Shown: positions 7,169 to 14,178, numbered from the stretch's first letter. The stretch: 64,000 bases of DNA from Enterobacter cloacae complex sp. R_G8 (GCF_024599795.1 NZ_CP102246.1:1364001-1428000); one strand, 5' to 3'. Numbers and translations: made by a program. Notes: generated by a model from the sequence alone, not told the origin.

Positions 7169-7603
7169 TTAATTTCTCCCTTGCGGTAAAACATACACGG
7201 TTCCGAACAGGAGGTCTGTACCTACCGACGCAAGAATGCCGCCCACTAATGCCGCAACACCAATACAAACGGGTGCAGTTGCTGCGCACACCCCCGTTGC
7301 AACCACCGCTGCACCCGCTCCCCATCCGCCAGCAATGCCCGCAGTAACTATAGCGCCCTGATGCATTGTTTCGGTGGTTTTATCTTCTGCCTGATAAATT
7401 TCATACGCGGCGACCGCTAAAGAAACGAAAATAACCCGCTTACCTGCCTTACCCAACATTTTGGCGATACCTGATACCGCGCCCCTGTCACGTCCGGCCG
7501 ACTGGATCATTTCCTTGAATACAGTGGCCTGCTGCCTTTCCGATAAAGACTCAAAAGATTGCTGAAACATTTTAGTCGCATAATGTTCGGTGAGGTCAGC
7601 CAT
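7169..7603 (-). CDS. C-terminal part of a frameshifted putative pore-forming toxin (glycine-zipper membrane domain)
   Basis: 144 residues if read from ATG 7603. A helical N-terminal half leads to two Gly/Ala-rich hydrophobic segments (G-A-I-V-T-A-G-I-A-G-G-W-G-A-G-A-A-V-V and V-C-I-G-V-A-A-L-V-G-G-I-L-A-S-V-G) and ends Y-V-L-P-Q-G-R-N. Such glycine-zipper hairpins occur in membrane-active bacteriocins and type VI effectors. The frame is open upstream of the ATG (...V-G-K-A-Y-A-K-K-L-K-P-S-G-R-T-M) back to the end of 7645-7926, so this is best seen as the second part of one gene of about 250 codons broken by a missing C in a C-run near 7650. It could be a degraded effector or, less likely, a phase-variable gene. 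Confidence 0.6.
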   Translation of the reverse strand: MADLTEHYATKMFQQSFESLSERQQATVFKEMIQSAGRDRGAVSGIAKMLGKAGKRVIFVSLAVAAYEIYQAEDKTTETMHQGAIVTAGIAGGWGAGAAVVATGVCAATAPVCIGVAALVGGILASVGTDLLFGTVYVLPQGRN

Positions 7604-7644
7604 CGTGCGTCCCGATGGTTTTAGCTTTTTCGCATAGGCTTTAC

Positions 7645-7926
7645 CTACGGGCTGTTTCTTAGCCGAGAAAGATCGAGTATTTCGTTACTAGTCTGGGAGG
7701 CTAAAGTTGCTGCTTCTCGGGGAGACATATTTCCGCTCTCGACTGCTTGCACAAACTCAGCAGACATTTTCTGAATATCGCGCAAATATTGCTCTCTGAC
7801 ACGCGAGTCCTGTATACAATGTGCAGCAAAGTTTGAAGCCGTTCCTTGCAGCGAAGCAAGAGTAGCAGAAAAGGCTCTCTGATCATTCTGCATTGCTCCA
7901 GCAATGGCGGGGTATGTGAATCCCAT
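7645..7926 (-). CDS. N-terminal part of the same frameshifted toxin-like gene
   Basis: 93 residues, MGFTYPAIAGAMQNDQRAF..., ending at TAG after ...L-S-R-L-R-N-S-P. It has a helical, soluble character. Restoring one C in the CCC at about 7650 would continue S-P-V-G-K-A-Y-A-K-K into the downstream reading frame, which already runs open through that point. The split is therefore most simply a one-base deletion. It lies 305 bases downstream of a two-helix membrane protein on the same strand, the kind of neighbour expected for a pore-former's immunity protein. Confidence 0.6.
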   Translation of the reverse strand: MGFTYPAIAGAMQNDQRAFSATLASLQGTASNFAAHCIQDSRVREQYLRDIQKMSAEFVQAVESGNMSPREAATLASQTSNEILDLSRLRNSP

Positions 7927-8231
7927 TCAGCACCTCATCATCACGAACAACGTGGTAGAGATAATATCTCTGGCTAATTTTCTCCCTATATAAACATTAT
8001 ACAATTTTTTGAATGCAATATTCATTAGTCGTCCCTGTAATTACAGCAATGTTTTTAGGATTTTTGATATTGAACGCATGAAAATAGTTTTTAATGTAAC
8101 GCCTCATCGTATTTAATGACAGGGCCGACATTGGCTACTGAAGGTGAAAAAATCAGCCCATAAAATTTATACGATGGACAAAACGTATAATACCGATGAA
8201 CAAGTGTTTGCTCGCCAGGCAGAAAGGAGGG
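7927..8231. other. Intergenic stretch upstream of the frameshifted gene
   Basis: 305 bases, AT-rich around 7970-8120, with no ORF above background. It probably holds the promoter of the frameshifted toxin-like gene (minus strand). AGAAAGGAGGG at 8221-8231 falls at the 3' end of the membrane-protein gene and is not used as a start signal for the minus-strand genes. Confidence 0.4.
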
Positions 8232-8558
8232 TTACCCCTCCTTGTGCAAAAACTTCACCGCCTTCCATGAGACAGACAGCGGTGCCATTGCCAGTATAAA
8301 AAAAGATAAAACGAGAATTATTGCGAAATAAATCCAACCATTACCATAATCATTAGTGATAGTGGCATAGGTAGCAAAAAACAGTAAACCAATGACAATA
8401 AACCAGGACGTGTAGAAGCGTCTTTTTAGCTCAACTAAAAGTGAATGCAGAGTCCGATCTTTACGTTTCGGATCTTCAAGTACGGCACGCAAAGCCGTAA
8501 TATTTTTATCAGTAAACCCGTATGAACGAAGTTTCGTTTCCTGTTGCGCGTCTATCAC
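8232..8558 (-). CDS. Two-helix membrane protein, putative immunity protein (paralogue of 12592-12903)
   Basis: 108 residues from a GTG at 8558 with GGAG about six bases before it. A charged cytoplasmic start (S-Y-G-F-T-D-K-N-I-T-A-L-R-A-V-L-E) is followed by helices at about 51-68 and 75-95, then A-P-L-S-V-S-W-K-A-V-K-F-L-H-K-E. The protein at 12592-12903 has the same plan and shares G-F-T-x-x, R-F before the first helix, P-L-x-x-x-x-K-A-x-x-F near the end. Small polytopic proteins beside pore-forming toxins commonly give self-immunity; the assignment here rests on that context and on the paralogy. Confidence 0.6.
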   Translation of the reverse strand: MIDAQQETKLRSYGFTDKNITALRAVLEDPKRKDRTLHSLLVELKRRFYTSWFIVIGLLFFATYATITNDYGNGWIYFAIILVLSFFILAMAPLSVSWKAVKFLHKEG

Positions 8559-8864
8559 CCTCCACTCCTGAACGTTGAATGCTCCTGCTTAAACTATATA
8601 AACAATAACAGTCATGGCTGAGCAAAAACAGATTCAACACTCGCTGAAGTGATGAATCACGATATCGTGCCTGCAGTCAGACAAAGCTCACTGCGTGCCT
8701 GGCAGCCAGAACATAACTATACCCTTCATATCTAAGAGATTGCTTTATGGCTACGCGAGCAAACTCCTCAGGGTCAAGACTGTTCCTGCAAAAAAATATC
8801 TGGCCCTTATTTAAAGAGCTCGATATTCTGTAATGCTTTGTCTTTTTTGTGAACAGGAAAAAGT
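8559..8864. other. Divergent intergenic region between the membrane protein and the nucleotidyltransferase
   Basis: 306 bases. A minus-strand frame within it (8677-8877) contains protein-like wording near its end (S-L-D-P-E-E-F-A-R-V-A-I-K-Q-S-L) but has no ribosome site and a low-complexity start; it may be a remnant. A short palindrome surrounds 8655-8670. Promoters for both flanking genes should lie here, but none stands out. Confidence 0.35.
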
Positions 8865-9650
8865 ATGCTAAGTACATTACCCGATTTACACAGAAGTTTT
8901 GCAGAGCAACTCAAGCTTAAATTTCAGGCTGATTCGCGAATTCACTCTCTTCTCGCTGGCGGCTCGCTTGTTCATGGCGGGTTCGATAATTACTCCGATC
9001 TCGATTTTGTCGTTGTGGTAGACCCTCTCTGCTATGACGAAATCATGGCGCAGCGTATTGAGTTCGCCGGAACACTGGGGCATCTGCTGCATGCCTTTAC
9101 CGGGGAACATGTCGGAGAGCCACGTCTGCTTATATGCCTGTATGGTCCTGAACTCCTCCATGTCGATCTGAAATTTGTCACACTGGACATGCTCACTCAA
9201 CGCGTAGAGGAGCCTGCAGTGTTATTTACCCGCGATCACCTGGCTCTGGAACAACAACTGGCAAAATATCGTGCTCAATGGCCTGACATGACGCCGGAGT
9301 GGTTTGAGTCCCGAGCCTGGATCTGGCTTCATTATGCGGCGGTGAAACTGGGAAGGGGCGAACTCTTTGAAGCGATTGGCATGCTGTCATTCTTCCGCGA
9401 GCAAGTGTTGGGACCTATGCTGTGCCGTCGTGCAAATCTGCCGCAACGTGGGGTTCGCCGCATTGAATTCCATGGCCTTGATCGTGATGGCCTGCTTGCA
9501 TCCACGCTGGCAACGCACGATCGTGACTCCGTCAGCATTGCCATCAGAAAGTCTATTGACGCTTATATCAATCTGCGGGCTGATGCGCTGCCGAAAAATA
9601 TCGCAGACGATGCGGCGCGGTGGGCGGTTCTTGCCATGCTGAAAGCCTGA
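8865..9650 (+). CDS. Nucleotidyltransferase-fold protein (aminoglycoside-adenylyltransferase/MNT type)
   Basis: 261 residues. The N-terminus holds the nucleotidyltransferase signature: G32-G-S-L-V-H-G-G-F-D-N-Y-S-D45-L-D47-F, i.e. GS followed by paired metal-binding aspartates; a third acidic residue is likely D-L-K-F near 107. The C-terminal half is helical, as in kanamycin and streptomycin nucleotidyltransferases. Substrate unknown: could be a small molecule, a tRNA or a protein. I recall relatives carrying the misleading label oxalate:formate antiporter, but nothing here is membrane-spanning. No antitoxin (HEPN) gene is adjacent, so a classic MNT-HEPN toxin pair is not supported. Confidence 0.75.
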   Translation: MLSTLPDLHRSFAEQLKLKFQADSRIHSLLAGGSLVHGGFDNYSDLDFVVVVDPLCYDEIMAQRIEFAGTLGHLLHAFTGEHVGEPRLLICLYGPELLHVDLKFVTLDMLTQRVEEPAVLFTRDHLALEQQLAKYRAQWPDMTPEWFESRAWIWLHYAAVKLGRGELFEAIGMLSFFREQVLGPMLCRRANLPQRGVRRIEFHGLDRDGLLASTLATHDRDSVSIAIRKSIDAYINLRADALPKNIADDAARWAVLAMLKA

Positions 9651-9688
9651 ACCCGACCTCGAAAGGTTTCGGTCTGATTCGCCCCGGG

Positions 9689-9724
9689 TTCAGACGACGT
9701 TTGCTAAAAAAATGGTCGTCTGAA
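9689..9724. promoter_or_regulatory. Perfect 10-bp inverted repeat between the nucleotidyltransferase and the PEP-mutase-like gene
   Basis: TTCAGACGAC and GTCGTCTGAA separated by 16 bases, with an A-run in the spacer. It stands 65 bases before the start of the PEP-mutase-like gene. It lacks a T-run after the stem, so a protein-binding operator is as likely as a terminator. No known regulator motif recognised. Confidence 0.35.
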
Positions 9725-9788
9725 TTTCGGTTGTGACGTTCTTGCTGACTGCTTAGATTCATTTTCAATCTATCGAGAGGATATGGAT

Positions 9789-10565
9789 ATGAACTTTGCA
9801 GAACTCCACAACCAGCATGAGCCGCTTCTTATCGCTAATGTCTGGGATGCCGCCAGTGCTGTCGCAGCGCAAGAAGCAGGTTATCAGGCATTGGGAACGT
9901 CCAGCGCAGCAATCGCGTCCACACTGGGATATGAAGACGGGCAGGGAATGCCATTTGATGCGCTATTTTATATGGTCACTCGTATCCAGGCTGTCAGCAA
10001 GCTGCCATTGAGCGTTGACATGGAAGCTGGGTACGGTGATTCAGCCGAAGAGATAACAGCCAATCTCAGGCGCCTTGCTCAGACAGGCGTCGCAGGCGTT
10101 AATCTTGAAGACAGCAGCGTCATAAATGGGGTGCGTCAGCTTGACGATGCTTCTGATTTTTCCGGTACCCTGAGAACAGTAAGCGATGTGCTGAGAAGCG
10201 AAAATCATAGCCTGTTTCTGAACATCCGGACTGACACGTACCTGCTCGGGCATGCAGAAGCGTTGCAGGAGACGATATTACGGGGTCAAAGCTATAAAGC
10301 TGCAGGTGCTGACGGCCTTTTTGTGCCCTGTCTGACGTCAGAGAAAGACATCAGCCTCATTGCAGAGGCAACGGGTCTGCCTCTTAATGTCATGTGTATG
10401 CCCGACCTTTCGTCATTCGACAGGCTGAAGCTGGCCGGAGTAAGCCGCATTTCCATGGGCAATTTTGTGCATTCAGCCATGCAGTCAACGCTGACTGATG
10501 TCATGTATGCGATCCGATCTCGTCAGACGTTTGAAGGACTTTTTGGTGATGAAAATAACCGATAA
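9789..10565 (+). CDS. Isocitrate lyase/PEP mutase superfamily protein
   Basis: 258 residues. The start at 9789 is preferred over 9783 because GAGAGG lies eight bases before it. Superfamily features: A-N-V-W-D-A-A-S-A near the start, T-S-S-A-A-I-A, L-P-L-S-V-D-M-E-A-G-Y-G (Mg-binding acidic loop), G-V-N-L-E-D-S and I-R-T-D-T-Y. The usual lyase loop K-K-C-G-H is not seen, so it is more like the oxaloacetate/phosphonate or carboxyvinyl members than true isocitrate lyase. Its last 17 bases overlap the ada start, so the pair forms an operon. Substrate not predictable. Confidence 0.75.
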   Translation: MNFAELHNQHEPLLIANVWDAASAVAAQEAGYQALGTSSAAIASTLGYEDGQGMPFDALFYMVTRIQAVSKLPLSVDMEAGYGDSAEEITANLRRLAQTGVAGVNLEDSSVINGVRQLDDASDFSGTLRTVSDVLRSENHSLFLNIRTDTYLLGHAEALQETILRGQSYKAAGADGLFVPCLTSEKDISLIAEATGLPLNVMCMPDLSSFDRLKLAGVSRISMGNFVHSAMQSTLTDVMYAIRSRQTFEGLFGDENNR

Positions 10566-11595
10566 GAATTTATGTGATATCTGGTATCAGGCATTACTTG
10601 AACGTGCTTCAGAATATACTGGCGTGTTTTTTGTCGGCGTCAAAACCACTGGCGTGTTCTGCATTTCGGTATGTCGGGCGCGAAAGCCCAAACGTGAAAA
10701 TGTCGAATTTTATAAAGATGCCAAATCTGCCCTTGCGGCCGGCTTTCGACCCTGTAAGGTCTGCAGACCCGCTGAGAATGCGCACAGCGCGCCATTATTT
10801 GTTGAACAGGCGCTTGCGCTTGTCAGGCGCGATATTAAATCCCGTGTTGCAGACGCGGAGCTTCGCCAGCATGGAATCAGTCCGGAGCGGGTAAGACGCT
10901 GGTTCCTGCAACATCACGGCATCACTTTTCAGGCTTTCCAACGAATGCAGCGGGTGAACGTTGCCCTGCAGGAGCTCAAAAGCGGACGAACGGCGACTGA
11001 CGTTGCGCTGGACAACGGCTATGAATCCCTGAGCGGGTTTGGTTATACCTACAAGCGACTTACTGGTGCAGCGCCGACTCAGGCAACCCAGGTGATTGTC
11101 ATTCACCGTTTTACCACGACGCTTGGGCCAATGTTTGTCTGTGCGACAGAGCGGGGAGTCTGTCTGCTGGAGTTTACCGATCGCAGGATGTTAGAAACAG
11201 AGTTTCGCGATATTCAGCGTTTATTTAATGCCAGAATCGTCACCGGAGAAAACAGCCATACCCGGCAGACAGTAAAGGAAATCAGCGAGTATTTTGCCGG
11301 AACGCGCCGACAGTTTGATCTCTCTGTGGATGCCCCGGGAAGTGATTTTCAACAATCCGTCTGGCGCGAGCTGCGTGCAGTTCCCTATGGACAGACCTCA
11401 CACTATCAGGCCATCTCACTGCGGATGAATAAGCCAAATGCTATACGCGCCGTCGCTGCTGCTAATGGTGCAAACCGAATTGCGATTGTGATCCCTTGCC
11501 ACAGGATAATTGGAAAAGATGGCGCGATGACAGGTTATGGAGGCGGTATTTCTCGAAAAGAATGGCTCATTGAGCATGAGAGGAGGAATGTTTAA
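10549..11595 (+). CDS. ada: Ada: bifunctional methylphosphotriester/O6-methylguanine methyltransferase and transcription activator
   Basis: 348 residues from ATG 10549, which overlaps the preceding gene. N-terminal zinc site Cys38, Cys42, Cys69 and Cys72 matches E. coli Ada numbering exactly; Cys38 accepts methyl groups from phosphotriesters. An AraC-type helix-turn-helix follows (H-G-I-S-P-E-R-V-R-R-W-F, then T-D-V-A-L-D-N-G-Y-E-S-L-S-G-F). The C-terminal domain carries I-P-C-H-R near 317, the suicide cysteine for O6-methylguanine. All catalytic residues are present, so it should repair alkylated DNA and switch on the adaptive response. AlkB does not follow, unlike E. coli ada-alkB. Its location in the ssrA island suggests it may be a second, acquired copy. 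Confidence 0.9.
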   Translation: MKITDKNLCDIWYQALLERASEYTGVFFVGVKTTGVFCISVCRARKPKRENVEFYKDAKSALAAGFRPCKVCRPAENAHSAPLFVEQALALVRRDIKSRVADAELRQHGISPERVRRWFLQHHGITFQAFQRMQRVNVALQELKSGRTATDVALDNGYESLSGFGYTYKRLTGAAPTQATQVIVIHRFTTTLGPMFVCATERGVCLLEFTDRRMLETEFRDIQRLFNARIVTGENSHTRQTVKEISEYFAGTRRQFDLSVDAPGSDFQQSVWRELRAVPYGQTSHYQAISLRMNKPNAIRAVAAANGANRIAIVIPCHRIIGKDGAMTGYGGGISRKEWLIEHERRNV

Positions 11596-11617
11596 TGGTG
11601 GAACATTTTGAGGGTAC

Positions 11618-11690
11618 AAAAAAGCCCGCAGAGCTTGCACCGTGCGGGCTTTCAGGACTTTATCAGACGCGGAGTCTGGATACTTCTCAG
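11618..11690 (-). repeat. Second copy of the ssrA terminator region, acting as a terminator on the minus strand
   Basis: The stretch from ACAAAAAAGCCCGCAG to the ...TTTCAGGACTTTATCAG part matches 17722-17770 with only a few differences, in the same orientation. The stem AAAGCCCGCA/TGCGGGCTTT (11621-11652) plus T-run on the minus strand makes an intrinsic terminator for the gene at 11742. Beyond it, GAGTCTGG and GGAG-ATT keep weaker similarity to the ssrA 3' flank. This is strong evidence that this point was once next to an ssrA gene. Confidence 0.75.
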
Positions 11691-11741
11691 GAGCATTAAT
11701 CCAGCTCAGCGGAAGCCTTTTCATTCTGATAAATAGTGACT

Positions 11742-12215
11742 TCAGCTTACGTTTTCCGACGCCGGTGCGGCAGATATCGTTATGTACTTTTTCAGACCTG
11801 ACTCCCGTTTAACCCCTTTTGGATCGGAAGCAAAAGGAAGCCGCAGACGAGGTGAGTCGGATACTTTCAGTGTCCAGATATAATCCCCAATAAACCTGAA
11901 GCCCACGCTATCGTCAGTGACCTGGAGATCCGCAAAACTCCCTGTCGAGTACTCATTTCCCAAACGAACAATTTCTTTAAGCCCGTCATGCACGTCGATA
12001 AGGGCAATGGTCAACGATTCCTCGAAAATTACATCGTCTGTCAGAAACAGGATGTAGCGCTGGTCATTCACCTGAACCGCTGTTTCCAGTACGTGCCCGG
12101 GAACGAGAATACCTGTGCTTTTGCCATTGAGCACGACCTCACACTGAGCCTGGGTTAACTCGTTCGCTTCGCGGGTTAATATCGAGAAAGTGATTGAACC
12201 TGCTGCATCATTAAT
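11742..12215 (-). CDS. Hypothetical beta-rich protein with a non-standard or lost start codon
   Basis: From the first standard start (GTG 12134) the product is 130 residues; but the frame remains open and protein-like upstream (I-N-D-A-A-G-S-I-T-F-S-I-L-T-R-E-A-N-E-L-T-Q), back to an ATT at 12215 or slightly beyond, giving about 157 residues. No ATG, GTG or TTG lies in that extension, so either ATT is used or the original start has been mutated. The rest alternates hydrophobic and polar residues (R-Y-I-L-F-L-T-D-D, V-G-F-R-F-I-G-D-Y-I-W-T-L-K-V) like a small beta-sandwich. Function unknown; it sits in a group of minus-strand genes next to a DUF4225 toxin-like gene. Confidence 0.55.
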   Translation of the reverse strand: MNDAAGSITFSILTREANELTQAQCEVVLNGKSTGILVPGHVLETAVQVNDQRYILFLTDDVIFEESLTIALIDVHDGLKEIVRLGNEYSTGSFADLQVTDDSVGFRFIGDYIWTLKVSDSPRLRLPFASDPKGVKRESGLKKYITISAAPASENVS

Positions 12216-12382
12216 TCCGGGTATGTTTCCATGTCTGGACTGGAAGCGTTATATGGCTGTGGGTGTGCTAAGAAGAAAACATAAGCTTTTGATGGTTTAC
12301 TGGCAAACAAATTTGCCCGGCTATAGTTGTTCATGTTTCTGAATTTATCAATGGAGAGCCGCATTCGGGTGTTGTAGTTCAT
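12176..12382 (-). CDS. Small ORF, probably the remains of a larger gene
   Basis: 68 residues (MNYNTRMRLSIDKFRNMNN...), overlapping the 5' end of the next gene by 40 bases. The same frame continues upstream to about 12457 without a start (G-P-C-H-R-E-W-S-C-S-K-N-M), so the ATG may be internal to a truncated gene. F-A-S-K-P-S-K-A-Y-V-F-F-L-A-H-P-Q-P looks like real protein. No family recognised. Confidence 0.35.
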   Translation of the reverse strand: MNYNTRMRLSIDKFRNMNNYSRANLFASKPSKAYVFFLAHPQPYNASSPDMETYPELMMQQVQSLSRY

Positions 12383-12480
12383 GTTTTTGGAGCATGACCA
12401 CTCGCGATGGCAGGGCCCCGTACTGTATCCAATTAAGATATTACAGCTCTTGCATCAGCTTAATGAATTGTCCGAACGAT

Positions 12481-12610
12481 TTAGCAAGAATTAGGCTTGT
12501 CAGGGGGCAGCATAAACTTCAGGTCAGTTGGCCAGTTTTTTTTTTCTAAGATATCGGTATACTGGCTTTGCGTAGAGGGAAGGGGAATGACGTGGCGATA
12601 TCTGAAGAAG
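12481..12610 (-). pseudogene. 3' fragment of an unidentified gene
   Basis: Between stops, the minus strand reads R-H-V-I-P-L-P-S-T-Q-S-Q-Y-T-D-I-L-E-K-K and then N-W-P-T-D-L-K-F-M-L-P-P-D-K-P-N-S-C before TAA at 12481. The wording is typical of a conserved protein C-terminus, but no start exists and the segment overlaps the immunity candidate on the other strand. It includes a run of ten T (12536-12545) that could be a slippage point. Probably a decayed gene end. Confidence 0.35.
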
Positions 12611-12903
12611 TGTTACTTAAATCTGGTTTTACAAAAGAAGAGCTTCAAAAGCTTAAACGCTATGTGGATACTCAAAGTACTACATTGGATATTTTGCTTC
12701 CTGCCCTTTCAAATCGATTTAAAGGGATTGTCATACTTTCAGCCATACTCACCGTTTTGTTCATCCTGGCAGTATGCTTCGCTTCCCCAGAAAATATCAT
12801 CTCATCAGGTGTAGCTGTACTGTTCATCTTTGGTGTCTTCTGCTGGATGACCCCTCTCAAATTAACTTATAAAGCCTGGCGGTTTAAGAGGGATTATCAA
12901 TAG
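12592..12903 (+). CDS. Two-helix membrane protein, putative immunity protein for the DUF4225 toxin
   Basis: 103 residues from GTG 12592 with GGGGA six bases upstream; the ATG-free extension to 12568 is less likely. Layout: charged helical start (G-F-T-K-E-E-L-Q-K-L-K-R), helix about 47-64, second helix about 70-86, then T-P-L-K-L-T-Y-K-A-W-R-F-K. This plan and key residues match the protein at 8232-8558. It is tail-to-tail with the toxin-like gene, their 3' ends overlapping by 20 bases, so the two transcripts are partly antisense. Confidence 0.6.
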   Translation: MAISEEVLLKSGFTKEELQKLKRYVDTQSTTLDILLPALSNRFKGIVILSAILTVLFILAVCFASPENIISSGVAVLFIFGVFCWMTPLKLTYKAWRFKRDYQ

Positions 12904-13684
12904 CCAGTAAGTCGAAAACGATTTTTGCGTTTATGCCGTATCCGATGATTTTCATGGTAAGTTTTGGCCGACTCATTGAGTCCATTTTTCTGTAAAAATC
13001 TGAGCGCATAAAATAAAACAGGCGCCAGGAGCCTGGTTTTCGAAGTAAACCGAATACGCTGTACGCATTTGCAGCAAGGCTCACCGTTTTATAGGCTGCC
13101 AGACCTGTTTCACCGCGAAATCCCATAAACTCCGCTACTGACATCGCTGTGTCAGCGACAAACCCTTGTGACCCAGGCTTGTTCAGTAATTGATTATTTA
13201 CTTCTCTGGATACGGTATTCGCCGCATCTATCACCAGTGTGGCACCTAACAATACACCGACAGGTGTCATTGAGCTCGCAAGGATCAATCCACCTGCGGC
13301 TTGCAATCCCGCAAAAACAACCTGCACAGCGGAGATCACATAGCCAACAATTTTGTTGTTTTCCTTGATGAATTCAACTTTGGCATAAATCTGTGCAGAT
13401 CTCGTCCTGAGTAGACGATCCTGTTCAAGAAGATTTTCGTTCTCTGCCCTTAGATTTTTTATATAGGAAATCCCTTCTTCGTCAGACTTCGCTTTGCGAG
13501 CAAGAGAAAATTGCTCAGTGATGAAAGACTTAATGTCTTCCATGAACTGAATTCTGGTGAGCCCATCTTTGAGGTGGCTAGCCGCTACCATGTTTGCTGT
13601 ATTAATGAGTTTTCGAGCTTCAAGATTAATCATGGTCGCTGACCATGCGTTAGTCCGTTGTCCTGTAAGAAGCGAAATATCCAT
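12884..13684 (-). CDS. DUF4225-family protein, putative membrane-active toxin
   Basis: 266 residues from ATG 13684 (GAGGG five to six bases before it; an upstream in-frame ATG at 13783 lacks a good site). A long helical N-terminal part (about 1-120) precedes a hydrophobic region, V-G-Y-V-I-S-A-V-Q-V-V-F-A-G-L-Q-A-A-G-G and S-S-M-T-P-V-G-V-L-L-G-A-T-L-V-I-D-A-A, typical of glycine-rich membrane hairpins. The tail (K-P-G-S-W-R-L-F-Y-F-M-R-S-D-F, then G-Y-G-I-N-A-K-I-V-F-D-L-L) is what I recognise from DUF4225. Members are found in enterobacterial accessory regions and are suspected antibacterial effectors. No VgrG, Hcp or PAAR partner is in the window. Confidence 0.65.
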   Translation of the reverse strand: MDISLLTGQRTNAWSATMINLEARKLINTANMVAASHLKDGLTRIQFMEDIKSFITEQFSLARKAKSDEEGISYIKNLRAENENLLEQDRLLRTRSAQIYAKVEFIKENNKIVGYVISAVQVVFAGLQAAGGLILASSMTPVGVLLGATLVIDAANTVSREVNNQLLNKPGSQGFVADTAMSVAEFMGFRGETGLAAYKTVSLAANAYSVFGLLRKPGSWRLFYFMRSDFYRKMDSMSRPKLTMKIIGYGINAKIVFDLLAIDNPS

Positions 13685-14178
13685 TATTACCCTCATGTAC
13701 GATTTACGGTAGCACCGGCCAAGAGCATATAACAATCTATATTCGTTTGTATATATTCTTGCTATGCAAGGAGCAATTTTCATAATCCAGAAAAGACCTC
13801 TTTGCTACCGTTACGACATGCTGTAACACCCCAGCCGAAGTGTATTCAATTAGTAATACAAGTAATAAAGAACGGCATATCTCTGACGGTGTATTATTAA
13901 CTGATGCCGGAATAGATACTTTCTGAAATAGTACTCGATGCTGATTCTCACTATCTTTTGGGCAATAATAGTGCTGCTATATCTAAATGGGCGGTAGCCG
14001 TTTAATGGGCTGGCGCACAAGTATGGACAGCCATCCGAAGAGACTAAAGTGATCATACTGACACTACTCAAAGGTATGAGGAGTCAGGCAAGCATTTCCA
14101 CCCGGCTGCAACTCAGGGATGAACTAACGTAGGTCTAAAAGGCATACCGCGAAAAGCTTGCTTCACTCGCATGAATAG
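13685..14178. other. Gene-poor stretch in the island
   Basis: About 490 bases. Short frames on both strands lack ribosome sites and read as low-complexity. AT-rich in the left half. It separates the DUF4225 gene from the phage-like fragment and probably contains the DUF4225 promoter and a recombination junction. No repeat or RNA gene recognised. Confidence 0.4.

Noticed and set aside
7652..7670. Programmed -1 frameshift in the toxin-like gene
   Set aside because: The bases before the stop do not form a standard X-XXY-YYZ slippery heptamer and no stable downstream hairpin is evident; a lost base in a C-run is simpler.
8865..9650. MNT-HEPN toxin-antitoxin pair
   Set aside because: The nucleotidyltransferase has no adjacent HEPN-type partner; the next gene is a metabolic enzyme on the same strand.
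6790..11713. Identical 14-base TCCAGCTCAGCGGA at 6793 and 11700 as an attachment core
   Set aside because: Too short to stand alone; in the left copy it is coding (L-S-A-E-L-D). It may be the common end of two related genes, so it is mentioned only as support for duplicated module ends.
13850..14071. 73-codon minus-strand frame in the island gap
   Set aside because: No ribosome site, unusual residue use (many Tyr, Ile, Arg) and no protein-like pattern.
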